This document shows positions 53,964-64,000 of a stretch of 64,000 bases of DNA, piece by piece. Made by a program: the position numbers and the translations under genes. This stretch comes from Daucus carota subsp. sativus (taxonomy: Eukaryota > Streptophyta > Magnoliopsida > Apiales > Apiaceae). The notes beneath the pieces were generated by a model. The model worked only from the letters and a program-made list of their open reading frames with translations, was not told the DNA's origin and made no database searches. The stretch lies in NCBI RefSeq assembly GCF_001625215.2, contig NC_030383.2, positions 59,882,949 to 59,946,948 on the forward strand. The letters run 5' to 3'. Position 1 is the first letter of the stretch. Each line of letters begins with the position of its first letter.

Positions 53964-55222
53964 TAGGCCTGTACGCGGTTCAAATTGATTCGGTTGGAGG
54001 GTAATAACCGAACCAAATCGCAACATGCGATTTTGTAAAATCTCAATCCGCAACCAAACTGTTGGTAAAAAAAACCAACCAAATCCACCCACGTAATTGC
54101 GATTCTTTGCGGTTCAACCGCTAAAATAGTTACAAAAGAGAAACTAATTTAATATTTTTTCCATCTCGAGCATGAAATAAGTTAAAGGACTTTAACTCAA
54201 AATACATAAGTTATCACTTGAAATCTTGCATAAAGTTCATACAATAAGTTTGATTACGAAAAATAACAAAAATCTTGCATAAAGTTAAGAGCTATTAACC
54301 AAAATACCCAACCAACTTATCATTTTTTTGCCAAAAAATCTTTTAACTTTTCTTTTCACTAACAACCCCATTGAAATTTATTCAAATCATATAAAAAAAA
54401 TACAAAATAAACCATGGTTAAAATATATCAATTTGACTTGTGTAAGTATCTATCCATGATTCACATCTTTTTATACATTTATGCGTCAATAGTGCCTGTT
54501 CATTAATAAAACTAATAATTATAATATTTTAATTTCATAAACCCATATTATAGAGAAGATATAAGGGTTTCTATATCTCTATCATAAATTAATGGGGTTA
54601 TCTGTTTTATGTAATCAGTAGGTGTGTGAAGAGTTCAGTAGATGGATGTTATTCCTGAGCCCTATTTAATCAAAATTACGTAATAAAAAAAATACTGTCC
54701 TCCATTTTTATTTTAGTCTATTCTTGTGGTGTGGGGTGGATTATTTGCCAAATTCAGGCTTGGCTCTGGTTCTTTTGTGGTGAGCAGCTTTGGTTAGGGT
54801 GGTTCTGATTTTATTTGGCTTGATAAAAAAAATTTATTTATTTATTTTATTTTTGGATTTAATATTTTTTTATTAATTGTAATCATGTTGTCACATAAGA
54901 TATATGTGATGATTATAGTCGGTTTAAGTCAGTTATAAGTAACTCTAGTAATTTTTTTTCAAAAATTTAGTAAAGTTGATTGGGGTTGTTCGTGAAAATA
55001 AAAGTTTAAAGGTTTTTTTGGCAAAAAATTGACAAGTTGATAGGGTTTTTTGGTTAGTAGCTCTAAAATTAATACAAAAAGTTTGCTTACGAAAAATAAC
55101 AAATATATTCAGTACTTCGATTACATATTGTAATAGATATTGTGCCTAGTATAGAGAATCTAAGTTTCATTACTTTAGTAACTTTTATTTATTTATGTGA
55201 ATTTTTATATGTAAATATAAAA

Positions 55223-55260
<38 letters not shown>

Positions 55261-55446
55261 AAAAATATTTTAATTCATATAATATGCGGTTGGCGGTTGC
55301 GCTGGTAGAAAATATGAATCCGCAACCAAACTGCAAATTAATGATTATTAAAAAATCCATCCACAACCACCAACATTTTGGGATTATCCGTAATACACGG
55401 ATCGGTTACGGGTTGGTGTTGCGATTGAGCTGAAGATACAACCCTA
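53964..55446. mobile_element. Non-autonomous hAT element with an inner TIR element
   Basis: Starts TAGGCCTGTACGCGG and ends GATACAACCCTA (complement TAGGGTTGTA). Flanked by CTTCTTAG (53956-53963) and CTTCTTGG (55447-55454), an 8-bp target duplication with one change, as in hAT. CCGCAACCAAACTG occurs near both ends. Inside, about 54289-55063, another element has inverted ends of about 65 bases (GAGCTA(T/C)TAACCAAAA). No transposase frame. An (AT)n run lies at about 55222-55256. Confidence 0.65.
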
Positions 55447-55454
55447 CTTCTTGG

Positions 55455-55742
55455 ATAGATAGTTATCGAATTTTTGAAGTTAAATTAACCGCAGGCTATA
55501 ATAACTTTTGGAACAAGAAATGACAAGAATATATTCACTACAGTGAAGTTTCCTCCCAGCTCGCCATTAGTATTCGATTAACAAAGTCAAAACCACAAAA
55601 CAGACCAATTCAATCTTCTCATCTTTATTCATTTCTTTTCTTAAAAACATCTCCCCACCGATTCATCACACACCTCAAATCGGTACGTTACACACGCGCA
55701 CACACTTTTTTCATAATCAATCTCAAATCAGCTCTAATCACT
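55455..55742 (+). promoter_or_regulatory. 5' flank of the E1 gene
   Basis: The likely promoter and leader of the E1 gene. It is CT- and ACAC-rich close to the ATG; no clear TATA box could be chosen. Confidence 0.35.
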
Positions 55743-58700
55743 ATGAACTTAACTAAATTAACTCTAATTCTCGCACTAATCGCTCCGATTATACCTGGAT
55801 TACTCGTTGCTAGATCCTCTGATCTTGATTATCTCCGTGTTTTTCTCTTGATTTTGCTCTGGCTAGGGTTTTGCGGCGCTTTGATTCGCGTTGGAGTTGG
55901 ATTCTTACAAGGTAGTAGCAGTGGTGTTGCTGAATTGACTATGGATATGAATATCGAGAATTCGAAGGATATCGATGAGGATCTTCATAGTAGGCAGCTT
56001 GCTGTGTACGGGCGCGAGACGATGAGGCGGTTGTTCGCTTCGAATGTTCTTGTTTCTGGCATGAGAGGCCTTGGCGTTGAAATCGGTATTGAATTTGAGT
56101 TTTTTTTTGTTGAATTGTTGTTTTGTCGATTTTTAAGTTGTTATGGTGGAGATTAGTTTGTTAAGATTTGTTTAGTTAGCAGATTCTTTTTAGTTTGTTA
56201 GAGTTGTTAGTTTGACACATGGAAATGAGTCGAGGAATTTGATTTTGAATTTGGCGTTTCGTGTCGTGTAAGTATGACAAACTTGTACCTGAAAATGGAA
56301 CATGTGTAAAAATGCTAGGTTGTTAAATGAAACATTAATCTGATTGTGCATAATTGCTTAGATCCGTATTTAAACTAGTTACTAGGTTTCCTCTCACTTT
56401 TGTATTTCGTTTTGTCAAATCTGCAAGTAAACAAAAAGCACACAATAGTTCTTAAGTTTTGTGTTCGTGTCTAGTATGCCTTGTTTTAGGTACTTGAAAT
56501 ATTGATTATTATTGTTGTGGAATTCGGCTAAAGCTGGAACTTATACATGTGCTGATGCGGATTATTGTTCAATTACTTATAATCACCCTTACCACGAGTA
56601 CATGATCACATGTATTTAAAGCTACACATTTATACTTGCAGTTACAAAATTATGTACTTCTGATACTGTGTTAATGTTATGGTTTCAACTTTCAAGTGCT
56701 ACAAATATGTATTGTGTAGAACAACTTCTGCCAATTTTCTATCCATTTCATTAGATTGAAATAATGTTCTTACTAAATCTCCTGTGAACTGCTTTTAAAG
56801 TTTTTTTGCTAACGTATTTGTTTGGTACTCAATTTGTTCTATAATATGTAACTTTTTTTGTACTCAACGTGTTTCATTATAATTTTTTTTGTTTCCGGAT
56901 TTATGCTTAATCTAGCTTGACTCGACTGCACAATATGCTGTAAAACGCTGACATACGTAACAAGCTAATTTACAAATGTGATCAATGACGTGCAGCAAAG
57001 AACCTTGTACTAGCTGGTGTCAAGTCTGTCACTCTGCATGATGAAGGGAATGTTGAGTTGTGGGATTTATCCAGCAACTTCATTTTTACAGAGAATGATA
57101 TTGGTAAGAACAGAGCACTTGCTTCTGTTCAAAAACTTCAGGAACTCAACAACGCTGTTGCTGTATCTACCTTAATGTCAAAATTGACAAAAGAGAAGCT
57201 ATCTGATTTTCAGGTACTATACTTCATCCAATTTACGAAGATCATAATTTCTATATCTTTCTGTGAATGCTATCAAATTTTTTTTTTACCCTGTCATCTT
57301 TGTGGTGATTTATAGCACACAGGCAGCTTATATGTATACAGCTATACATATACATATACATAGACACACACACACACACACATACACATATTGTTTACTG
57401 AGTCAAATCATTGCGATCGTCTTACCTTCTGATGCAAAATATACTTTAACATGTTTCTAAGCTAGACAACGAGGATAGTTGACGAAGTCTGTAATATAAA
57501 CAATTAAGTTTTGCTTTAGAAATCCTTTATATTACTATAATCCAGAACATACATAATAAACTATGTATCCAATATTCATACTCCCTCTGTCCCAACTATT
57601 TATTTACACTTTCCTTTTTTGGGATGTCCCATCCAATTCTTTAAATTCAGAACTTACCAAATACAGTAAAATTTTATAATATAAAAATCAACTACCCCCT
57701 ACTTTTCTCCACTATACTTACTTTATACATTAAATATCAATTGGTCCCACATCTATCGTCACCTTTCTTACTTTTTCACTCTTACTTTACATATTTTTTT
57801 AACCTCCGTGCCCAACCCAAATGTAAACATTTGGGTGGGCCGGAGGAAGTAGTAAATTACAATTAACTATATTTCTTAATAATAACATAACATTATTACA
57901 AACTTTTTTTTTTCATTGCTGTCCATTAAAACTAGTGGTATACTGGTATTCTTATGCATCTTGTTTTGTTTGTAAAAATTAGTAACTTCAAATTTGTTTG
58001 CTCTCAAGGAAACCTTATTTAGAGTATGCTTACTTGGGTGAAAACTGGAGCTAGGCAGTCGGCATCGCTCTTATAAAACTTCTGTCTCAATTAACTGCAC
58101 TTTGATTGTGTTCCATTAAGGGTTAGACATTACTTAAATATCATGATACTTCCTTGGCATCATGTTGTTAATCAAGAAGCTACGATGTGAAGTGGATTGA
58201 GCACAACACGTTGTGTCAGATCTATTTATATACACTGGGTATCCCTAAAGTCTTCTGTTTATATGTTGAAATCGTATAATGATTTAAATAGAAGTTCTTG
58301 ATATGGCTAGTAATTAGTGGCCTGAGTTTTGGGTGGACAGTGTATGATTTTATTTAATCTTTGCACCCTCTATATTTAGTAACCTTTTCGATTTGGTCTT
58401 GAACTTCTAATTTTGGGCAGAATGCATCCCTTAATTTTAATTTTCGTTTTTTATTGCACCCCTTTCACCAATTTCCATCCGAAGCAGCTGTTATCGGTAT
58501 TATGCATAAGGGTGAAACACTGAAATTGGATAGACATTTCCAAAATTAAATTGTTGGTACTTGGTATTTGTACAATTTCTGTGCCAAGTTCACATCTTGT
58601 ATGTTGGTAAGTTGCCTTTTTGTGTGAAGGCTTGCGATTTTGTTGTTGTAAATGGCCGGCATCACTTTACATCCTAGTTCTGTGAGCCCTTAATCCTGTA

Positions 58701-61700
58701 GGGAAATATAGTGGAATCGTGATCTGTATATACCAGCTAAATTATCTTCTTCTACAAAGAACAACATAAACCTGTTAACTTACATTCTGCATTGCCATTT
58801 GTCACTATAAGAGAGTTTGGTGCCTTGCTGGACCACATTATTCAAGGATTCTAGTTTGTCAAACATTTGCCTCTTTTCCTCCATAAAACTATCGATGGTT
58901 ATGTTTGCAATTGCAAAGACCTTGCATTGCATCTTAGATGCATTCTTCTCCCAGGGTGTTAAGTGTTTGAGATCACCATTATCCTCGGTTTCAGGTAAAT
59001 GTAGTTTATACATGGAAATCACCCTGTTGCTTCTCCTTGCAGTTACCAATCTCCAGGAAAGTGTACTTATTATAAAATTAGTTTATACTTGACCGTTTTG
59101 ACTGCTGTTATAGTTTCTTATCCTGTGATGATATTCACAGTTTAGCTATCTTTTTAATTTGTAGTAATCTATGCCTTTTTAAAAAAGAAGCCATCTAGAT
59201 TTAATCTTCTCATTTTATAAAACTGGCTGACTAGTCTCTCTTGAGGGGTATTTTCCAGTATTGTACGTATATATATACAATAACGTTCCCTTTCTATGCA
59301 GGCAGTTGTTTTTACTGATACCAATTTGGAGACGGCGATTGCATTTAATGAATACTGTCATAATCATCAACCTCCTATTGCATTTATAAAAACGGAAGTG
59401 CGAGGTCTTTTTGGTAATGTGTTCTGTGATTTCGGCCCAGGATTTACTGTGGCTGATGTTGATGGTGAAGAACCTCACACCGGTATTATTGCATCTATCA
59501 GTAACGACAAGCCTGCATTTGTGTCGTGTGTTGATGATGAAAGGCTCGAGTTTCAGGATGGGGATCTTGTTGTATTCTCAGAAGTTAGGGGAATGACAGA
59601 ACTCAATGATGGAAAGCCACACAAGATAATTAATTCAAGACCATATTCTTTTAATCTTGAGGAAGATACCACGAATTTCCATGCATATGAAGGAGGAGGT
59701 ATCGTAACTCAAGTGAAGCAGCCTAAAGTCTTAGATTTCAAGCCATTGAAAGAGGCACTTAAGGATCCAGGCGAATTTTTGCTGAGTGATTTTTCCAAAT
59801 TTGATAGGCCACCTCTCTTGCACTTGGCTTTTCAAGCACTTGACAAGTTTGAGTCTGAGTTAGGACGATTACCTGTTGCTGGTTCAGAAGAAGATGCACA
59901 TAAACTTGTATCTATTGCTGGAAACATCAATGATAACTTGAATCATGGGAAACTGGATGATATTGACCCAAAGCTTCTGCGGCACTTTGCATTTGGTGCC
60001 CGAGCTGTTCTGAATCCTATGGCTGCTATGTTTGGTGGAATTGTTGGTCAGGAGGTTATGAAAGCATGCTCGGGAAAGTTTCATCCACTTTTCCAGGTAC
60101 CCTTCTCTTCAGTAGTCCTTTTATCTAACTGATAGACTGCTTTATACTGGGATGTACTGTTTGGTTGTTTATTTGAACTATTGTTCTTTAATACGGACTT
60201 GCTGTGCTTAGTTTATTTTGGACACACACGTTCTGTGCACAAGCCAATATCAAAGAAATGATATACATATTTTTCTTTAAAGGTATATTATCGTCCACTG
60301 TAACTTAACCCCCTACGTTTTTGTCAATGTGTGTAGTTCTTCTATTTTGACTCGATTGAGTCACTCCCTACTGAGCAGCTGGATCTTAATGACTTCCGAC
60401 CGTTAAACAGCAGGTATGATGCACAGATATCAGTTTTTGGGGCTAAACTCCAGAAGAAACTAGAAGATGCTCAGGTGTTTGTTGTGGGATCTGGTGCTCT
60501 TGGCTGTGAATTCCTGAAGAATTTAGCTCTGATGGGAGTTTCTTGTAGCAGTCGAGGAAAGCTAACTGTAACTGATGATGATGTTATTGAGAAGAGTAAC
60601 CTCAGCAGGCAATTTCTTTTCCGTGATTGGAATATAGGACAGGCCAAATCAAGTGTTGCTGCTACAGCTGCTGCATTGATAAATCCTAGTTTTAACATAA
60701 ATGCATTGCAGAATCGTGTTGGCCCTGAGACAGAAAATGTTTTTGATGATACCTTTTGGGAGAATCTAAATGTTGTGCTTAATGCCTTGGACAATGTTAA
60801 TGCTAGGCTCTATGTTGATCAGAAATGCTTGTATTTTCAAAAGCCACTTTTAGAGTCGGGAACCCTAGGGGCCAAGTGCAACACCCAGGTGGTTATTCCT
60901 CATCTAACTGAGAACTATGGTGCCTCGAGGGATCCACCAGAGAAACAGGCACCCATGTGTACTGTCCATTCATTCCCTCACAACATCGATCATTGCTTGA
61001 CATGGGCCCGATCGGAATTTGAAGGTTTGCTTGAGAAGACACCAGCTGAAGTGAATGCATATCTTTCCAATCCAAGTGAGTATACCAATGCTATGATCAA
61101 TGCTGGTGATGCTCAGGCCAGGGACAACTTAGAACGGGTTCTTGAGTGCCTTGACAAGGAAAGATGTGAAACATTTGAAGATTGCATTACATGGGCTCGT
61201 TTAAGGTGCATGCTTGACATTCAGTTCCTATTTTGTGTTATAACATAAATGGGAGAAATGTTTGTGATACTTATTTTCTTCTGTCTTTAGGTTTGAAGAA
61301 TATTTTTCTGACCGTGTGAAACAGTTGATTTTTACTTTTCCAGAGGATGCTCCAACTAGTACCGGAGCTCCATTTTGGTCAGCACCCAAACGTTTTCCTC
61401 AACCACTGCAGTTCTCTACCTCTGATCCAAGTAATCTGCATTTTGTCATGGCAGCATCCATACTACGTGCTGAAACATTTGGCATCTCTGTTCCTGATTG
61501 GGTAAAGAAACCCAAGGCATTGAAAGAAGCTATTGATAAAGTTATGGTCCCTGAATTTAGACCACAGGCAGGTGTCAAAATTGAGACTGACGAGAAAGTC
61601 ACAAACCTAACTGCTGCTTCTATAGATGACAGTGCAGTCATAGATGAACTAACCACAAAGCTAGAGCAGTTACGCAAGACTCTTCCGTCCAGTTTCAGGA

Positions 61701-62490
61701 TGAAACCAATTCAATTTGAGAAGGTGTTTTATTTCTTTACAATCATTGCATCTGTTCTAGTTGGTTACTTTTCCTTGTGCGTCACATGGAGTATTTTTAT
61801 CCTCTCATCTCAATACCCACCAATATATTGCTTTTCAGGGTTGTGTCTAGTATATCTAATATCATGTCCTACATGTCATTTGTGCAGGATGACGATACAA
61901 ATTACCACATGGACATGATAGCTGCACTTGCCAACATGAGGGCAAGAAACTACAGCATCCCTGAAGTTGATAAGTTGAAAGCTAAATTTATTGCTGGGAG
62001 GATTATTCCTGCGATTGCAACAGCCACTGCAATGGCCACAGGACTTGTCTGCCTGGAGCTTTACAAGGTTCTGAATGGAATGCATAAAGTAGAAGATTTC
62101 CGCAACACATTTGCAAACTTGGCTCTACCTTTATTTTCCATGGCAGAGCCTGTCCCTCCTAAAGTTGTTAAGCACCGGGATATGAGCTGGTCTATCTGGG
62201 ACAGATGGATTATTAAAGATAATCCTACTTTGAGGGAGCTTCTTCAGTGGTTTTCTAATAAAGGGCTGAATGCTTATAGTATATCATGCGGAAGTTGCTT
62301 GCTCTACAATAACATGTTTCCTCACCACAAAGACCGGATGGACAAGAAGGTTGTGGATTTGGCAAGAGAGGTGGCCAAGATGGAGATTCCATCTTACCGT
62401 CGTCATCTGGATGTTGTGGTGGCTTGTGAGGATGATGAGGATGATGAAATTGACCTTGACATACCGCAGATATCCATTTACTTCCGATAG
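55743..62490 (+). CDS. UBA1: Ubiquitin-activating enzyme E1
   Basis: Six exons, 55743-56085, 56996-57213, 59302-60096, 60337-61205, 61291-61723 and 61888-62490, give 1086 residues, near the usual plant UBA1 length. [20 protein letters not shown] starts the family part at about residue 76. The inactive adenylation half, the active one ([20 protein letters not shown], about 500), the catalytic Cys660 ([14 protein letters not shown]), [20 protein letters not shown] and the C-terminal ubiquitin-fold domain ending ISIYFR are all present. The enzyme adenylates ubiquitin with ATP and passes it to E2s. The odd part is the N-terminus: where plant E1s have a polar start with MLPRKR-like signals, this one has two hydrophobic segments (about 6-23 and 30-56). 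Translation could also begin at Met67 (55941) or Met69, giving a soluble protein. Intron 2 (2.1 kb) holds a MITE and a CA repeat. Confidence 0.95.
57361..57390 (+). repeat. (AC)n microsatellite
   Basis: About 20 bases of pure ACAC with ACATACACAT after it, within a longer ACATAT-rich run, in intron 2 of the E1 gene. Confidence 0.8.
57579..57851. mobile_element. Stowaway-like MITE in E1 intron 2
   Basis: Starts TACTCCCTCTGTCCCAACTA and ends GTGGGCCGGAGGAAGTA; 273 bp. It shares end and inner motifs (TTTCCTTTTTTGGGA, GGTCCCAC) with 52307-52630, so it is the same family. Confidence 0.75.
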
Positions 62491-63766
62491 GTGCTGGATA
62501 CACTTCTTTAGATAGCTGAGAGCTCTTTGCATGCTTAAAGATTTTGATTTACATCAATGCCATCGACATTTATACCCCTTTGTAATTTGTATAATTGGCC
62601 ATATATACATGCAGTAACGCCGGTGTGTAATCATAACTAGTACATTCTTTCAGATGTTTGGTAATAAACCAATAATAAATAATTTTAAGTGTACAATTTG
62701 AAACCGCAACATTGCCGCGTTATCTCTCTCTATATTGAAGGATAAGATTTTGGGAATTTAATATCTTATTGAATCGAGCTTGCAAGTAAAGCGTAAGCTG
62801 AAGCATAGTCTATCATGCCAAGTCTGATGGAAGCAGTATATAATAGCATCGCCAACGCAAAGGAGAATGTGGCAAAGATCCCTCTTGTGTGAACTGCACT
62901 GGAGCAGTTGTAAATATATGCCATCAACTTTCAATTTTAATTTTTCTTTGAACTTCTAGTTATTTTTCTTTATTGTAATATAAGTATATAACTGATTTCT
63001 AGTATTTTTTCGACTTATTATCGATACATATAATTTTTTTATACTTACAATAGAAAACAGCTTAAAATCACTTCTATAGAAACTAAACGGGCGCTCTCTT
63101 TTAAGCAAAATTTTGTGGATTCATGATCAAAATAAAATGAAACAAATCTGAGCAACCCCCGGGGTGGTACATAAGTTGTTATAAATTGTTTCAGGAATGC
63201 CAGCTTTATCCCTAACGCCCCTTCCTCCCCTTCACTTATTTACACTTTTTTTATATCTTACTCAGTTTTCTTCATATATTTTTTTAAAACAATAAATTTT
63301 ATAAAATAAAAACTAAACTCGCCTACTATTGCATGTTTGTCTACTCTGCACAGATATGCGTCACTTTATCAATCGTCACCGGACACAATTCAAATCAATT
63401 ACAGTTTCTTAAAATTCATAAATTAGTACTACCTCCGTCCCCTGAGTTATATACATTCGGCGACGGGGACGCGACACAGAATGTTGCATCTCTTGCAACT
63501 AGGTTAACCAGCAAACTATCCTGGATTGATCCGTTGGACGGCTTTTGATTAAAAAAATTACTCCGCGCAACACAAAACTAGCACCGTTTTGAAACAAACA
63601 ATTACTATGAAAGCGGGTTGATAAACAAAGCACACACTTAACTACTCTATTAACGAAAAAAATACATATGAATCTCAGCTCATCACACAAATAGCTGAAA
63701 CACGAGAACAATATTGAAACATCTGTAGCAACTAAAATGAGCTGAAACAGGAAATTTCACTCTGCC
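62491..63766. other. Intergenic between E1 and the last gene
   Basis: Begins with the 3' UTR of the E1 gene. At 63424-63480 there is one Stowaway-like end (TACTACCTCCGTCCCCTGAG) with a GACGGGGACG stretch, apparently a truncated MITE. The right end should hold the 3' UTR of the minus-strand gene. No other gene was seen. Confidence 0.5.
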
Positions 63767-64000
63767 TTACAGGGGGACAGGCTGAACCATGAGTGAAAGA
63801 AACATATCCTTGCTTTTACCATCTTGACCAGCATATCCATCACTGTCATAGTAAATGTAGTGAGCTGATCTACCAACATTTAACATTGTCTCAATATTAG
63901 GGCTTGACAATGGCATGTCCCGACCTCGACAAGCATTTATCTCTCTCCATTTCTTCCTCATTAAGGCCCTCATTTCAGCTCGCGCAGCTTCTTCACTAGT
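63767..64000 (-). CDS. Last exon of an unrecognised gene (partial)
   Basis: On the minus strand an open frame enters from the window edge and runs to TAA at 63769-63767, giving 77 residues. It begins TSEEAARAEMRALMRKKWRE, with a short basic, charged helix, then NACRGRDMPL, SPNIETMLNVGRSAHYIYYD, DSDGYAGQDG and the hydrophobic end MFLSLMVQPVPL. The composition and the clean frame look like real protein, with no repeats. I do not recognise the family. The start and most of the gene lie beyond 64000. It would be a convergent neighbour of the E1 gene. Confidence 0.6.
   Translation of the reverse strand, partial: TSEEAARAEMRALMRKKWREINACRGRDMPLSSPNIETMLNVGRSAHYIYYDSDGYAGQDGKSKDMFLSLMVQPVPL

Noticed and set aside
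59884-61075. Minus-strand frames over the E1 gene
   Set aside because: They are shadows of the strongly conserved E1 exons on the plus strand.

Overview
This is plant nuclear DNA, most likely from an asterid eudicot. The genes are AT-rich and contain introns with plant GT..AG junctions. The window holds a nuclear tRNA-Tyr with an intron, many Stowaway-like and TWA-flanked miniature transposons, tRNA-derived SINE-like repeats and a few LTR-retroelement scraps. No bacterial, viral or organellar gene block is present. Exon joins below were worked out by hand from splice sites, reading frame and remembered family proteins; nothing was searched or aligned by machine.

Layout. (1) 419-3959, minus: a five-exon gene resembling the meiotic factor DFO (DOUBLE-STRAND BREAK FORMATION). 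(2) 5425-10812, plus: a coiled-coil FLX-like gene whose first coding exon exists twice in tandem (5425-5891 and 6901-7370) upstream of a single set of later exons. (3) 11965-12053, minus: tRNA-Tyr. (4) 13854-16942, minus: a GPI-type GH17 beta-1,3-glucanase with an X8/CBM43 module and Gln where the catalytic nucleophile Glu is expected. (5) 18217-20253, minus: ribosomal protein eS4, with the start codon alone in exon 1. (6) 21810-35760, plus: a cluster of cinnamoyl-CoA-reductase-like genes of the At5g58490/SNL6 type, with two intact six-exon copies and one collapsed pseudogene between them. (7) 36658-39871, plus: a GILT-type secreted thiol reductase. (8) 45732-46361, minus: a single-exon ALOG/LSH nuclear regulator. 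(9) 55743-62490, plus: ubiquitin-activating enzyme E1 with an unusual hydrophobic N-terminus. (10) 63767-64000, minus: the last exon of an unrecognised gene that runs off the window.

Between genes the DNA is mostly transposon debris. Notable parts are a nested cluster of TWA-flanked MITEs (26991-28457), a MITE inserted into a sister copy (20507-21184), a 1.5-kb non-autonomous hAT with 8-bp target duplications (53964-55446) and a roughly 9-kb gene-free stretch (46362-55742).

The genes do not form one pathway; they are an ordinary neighbourhood of unrelated plant genes, apart from the CCR-like cluster, which arose by local duplication. No wholly new multi-gene system was recognised. The best candidates for unusual biology are the duplicated FLX-like first exon with its array of donor-like repeats, the membrane-type N-terminus on the E1, and the Glu-to-Gln change in the GH17 protein.
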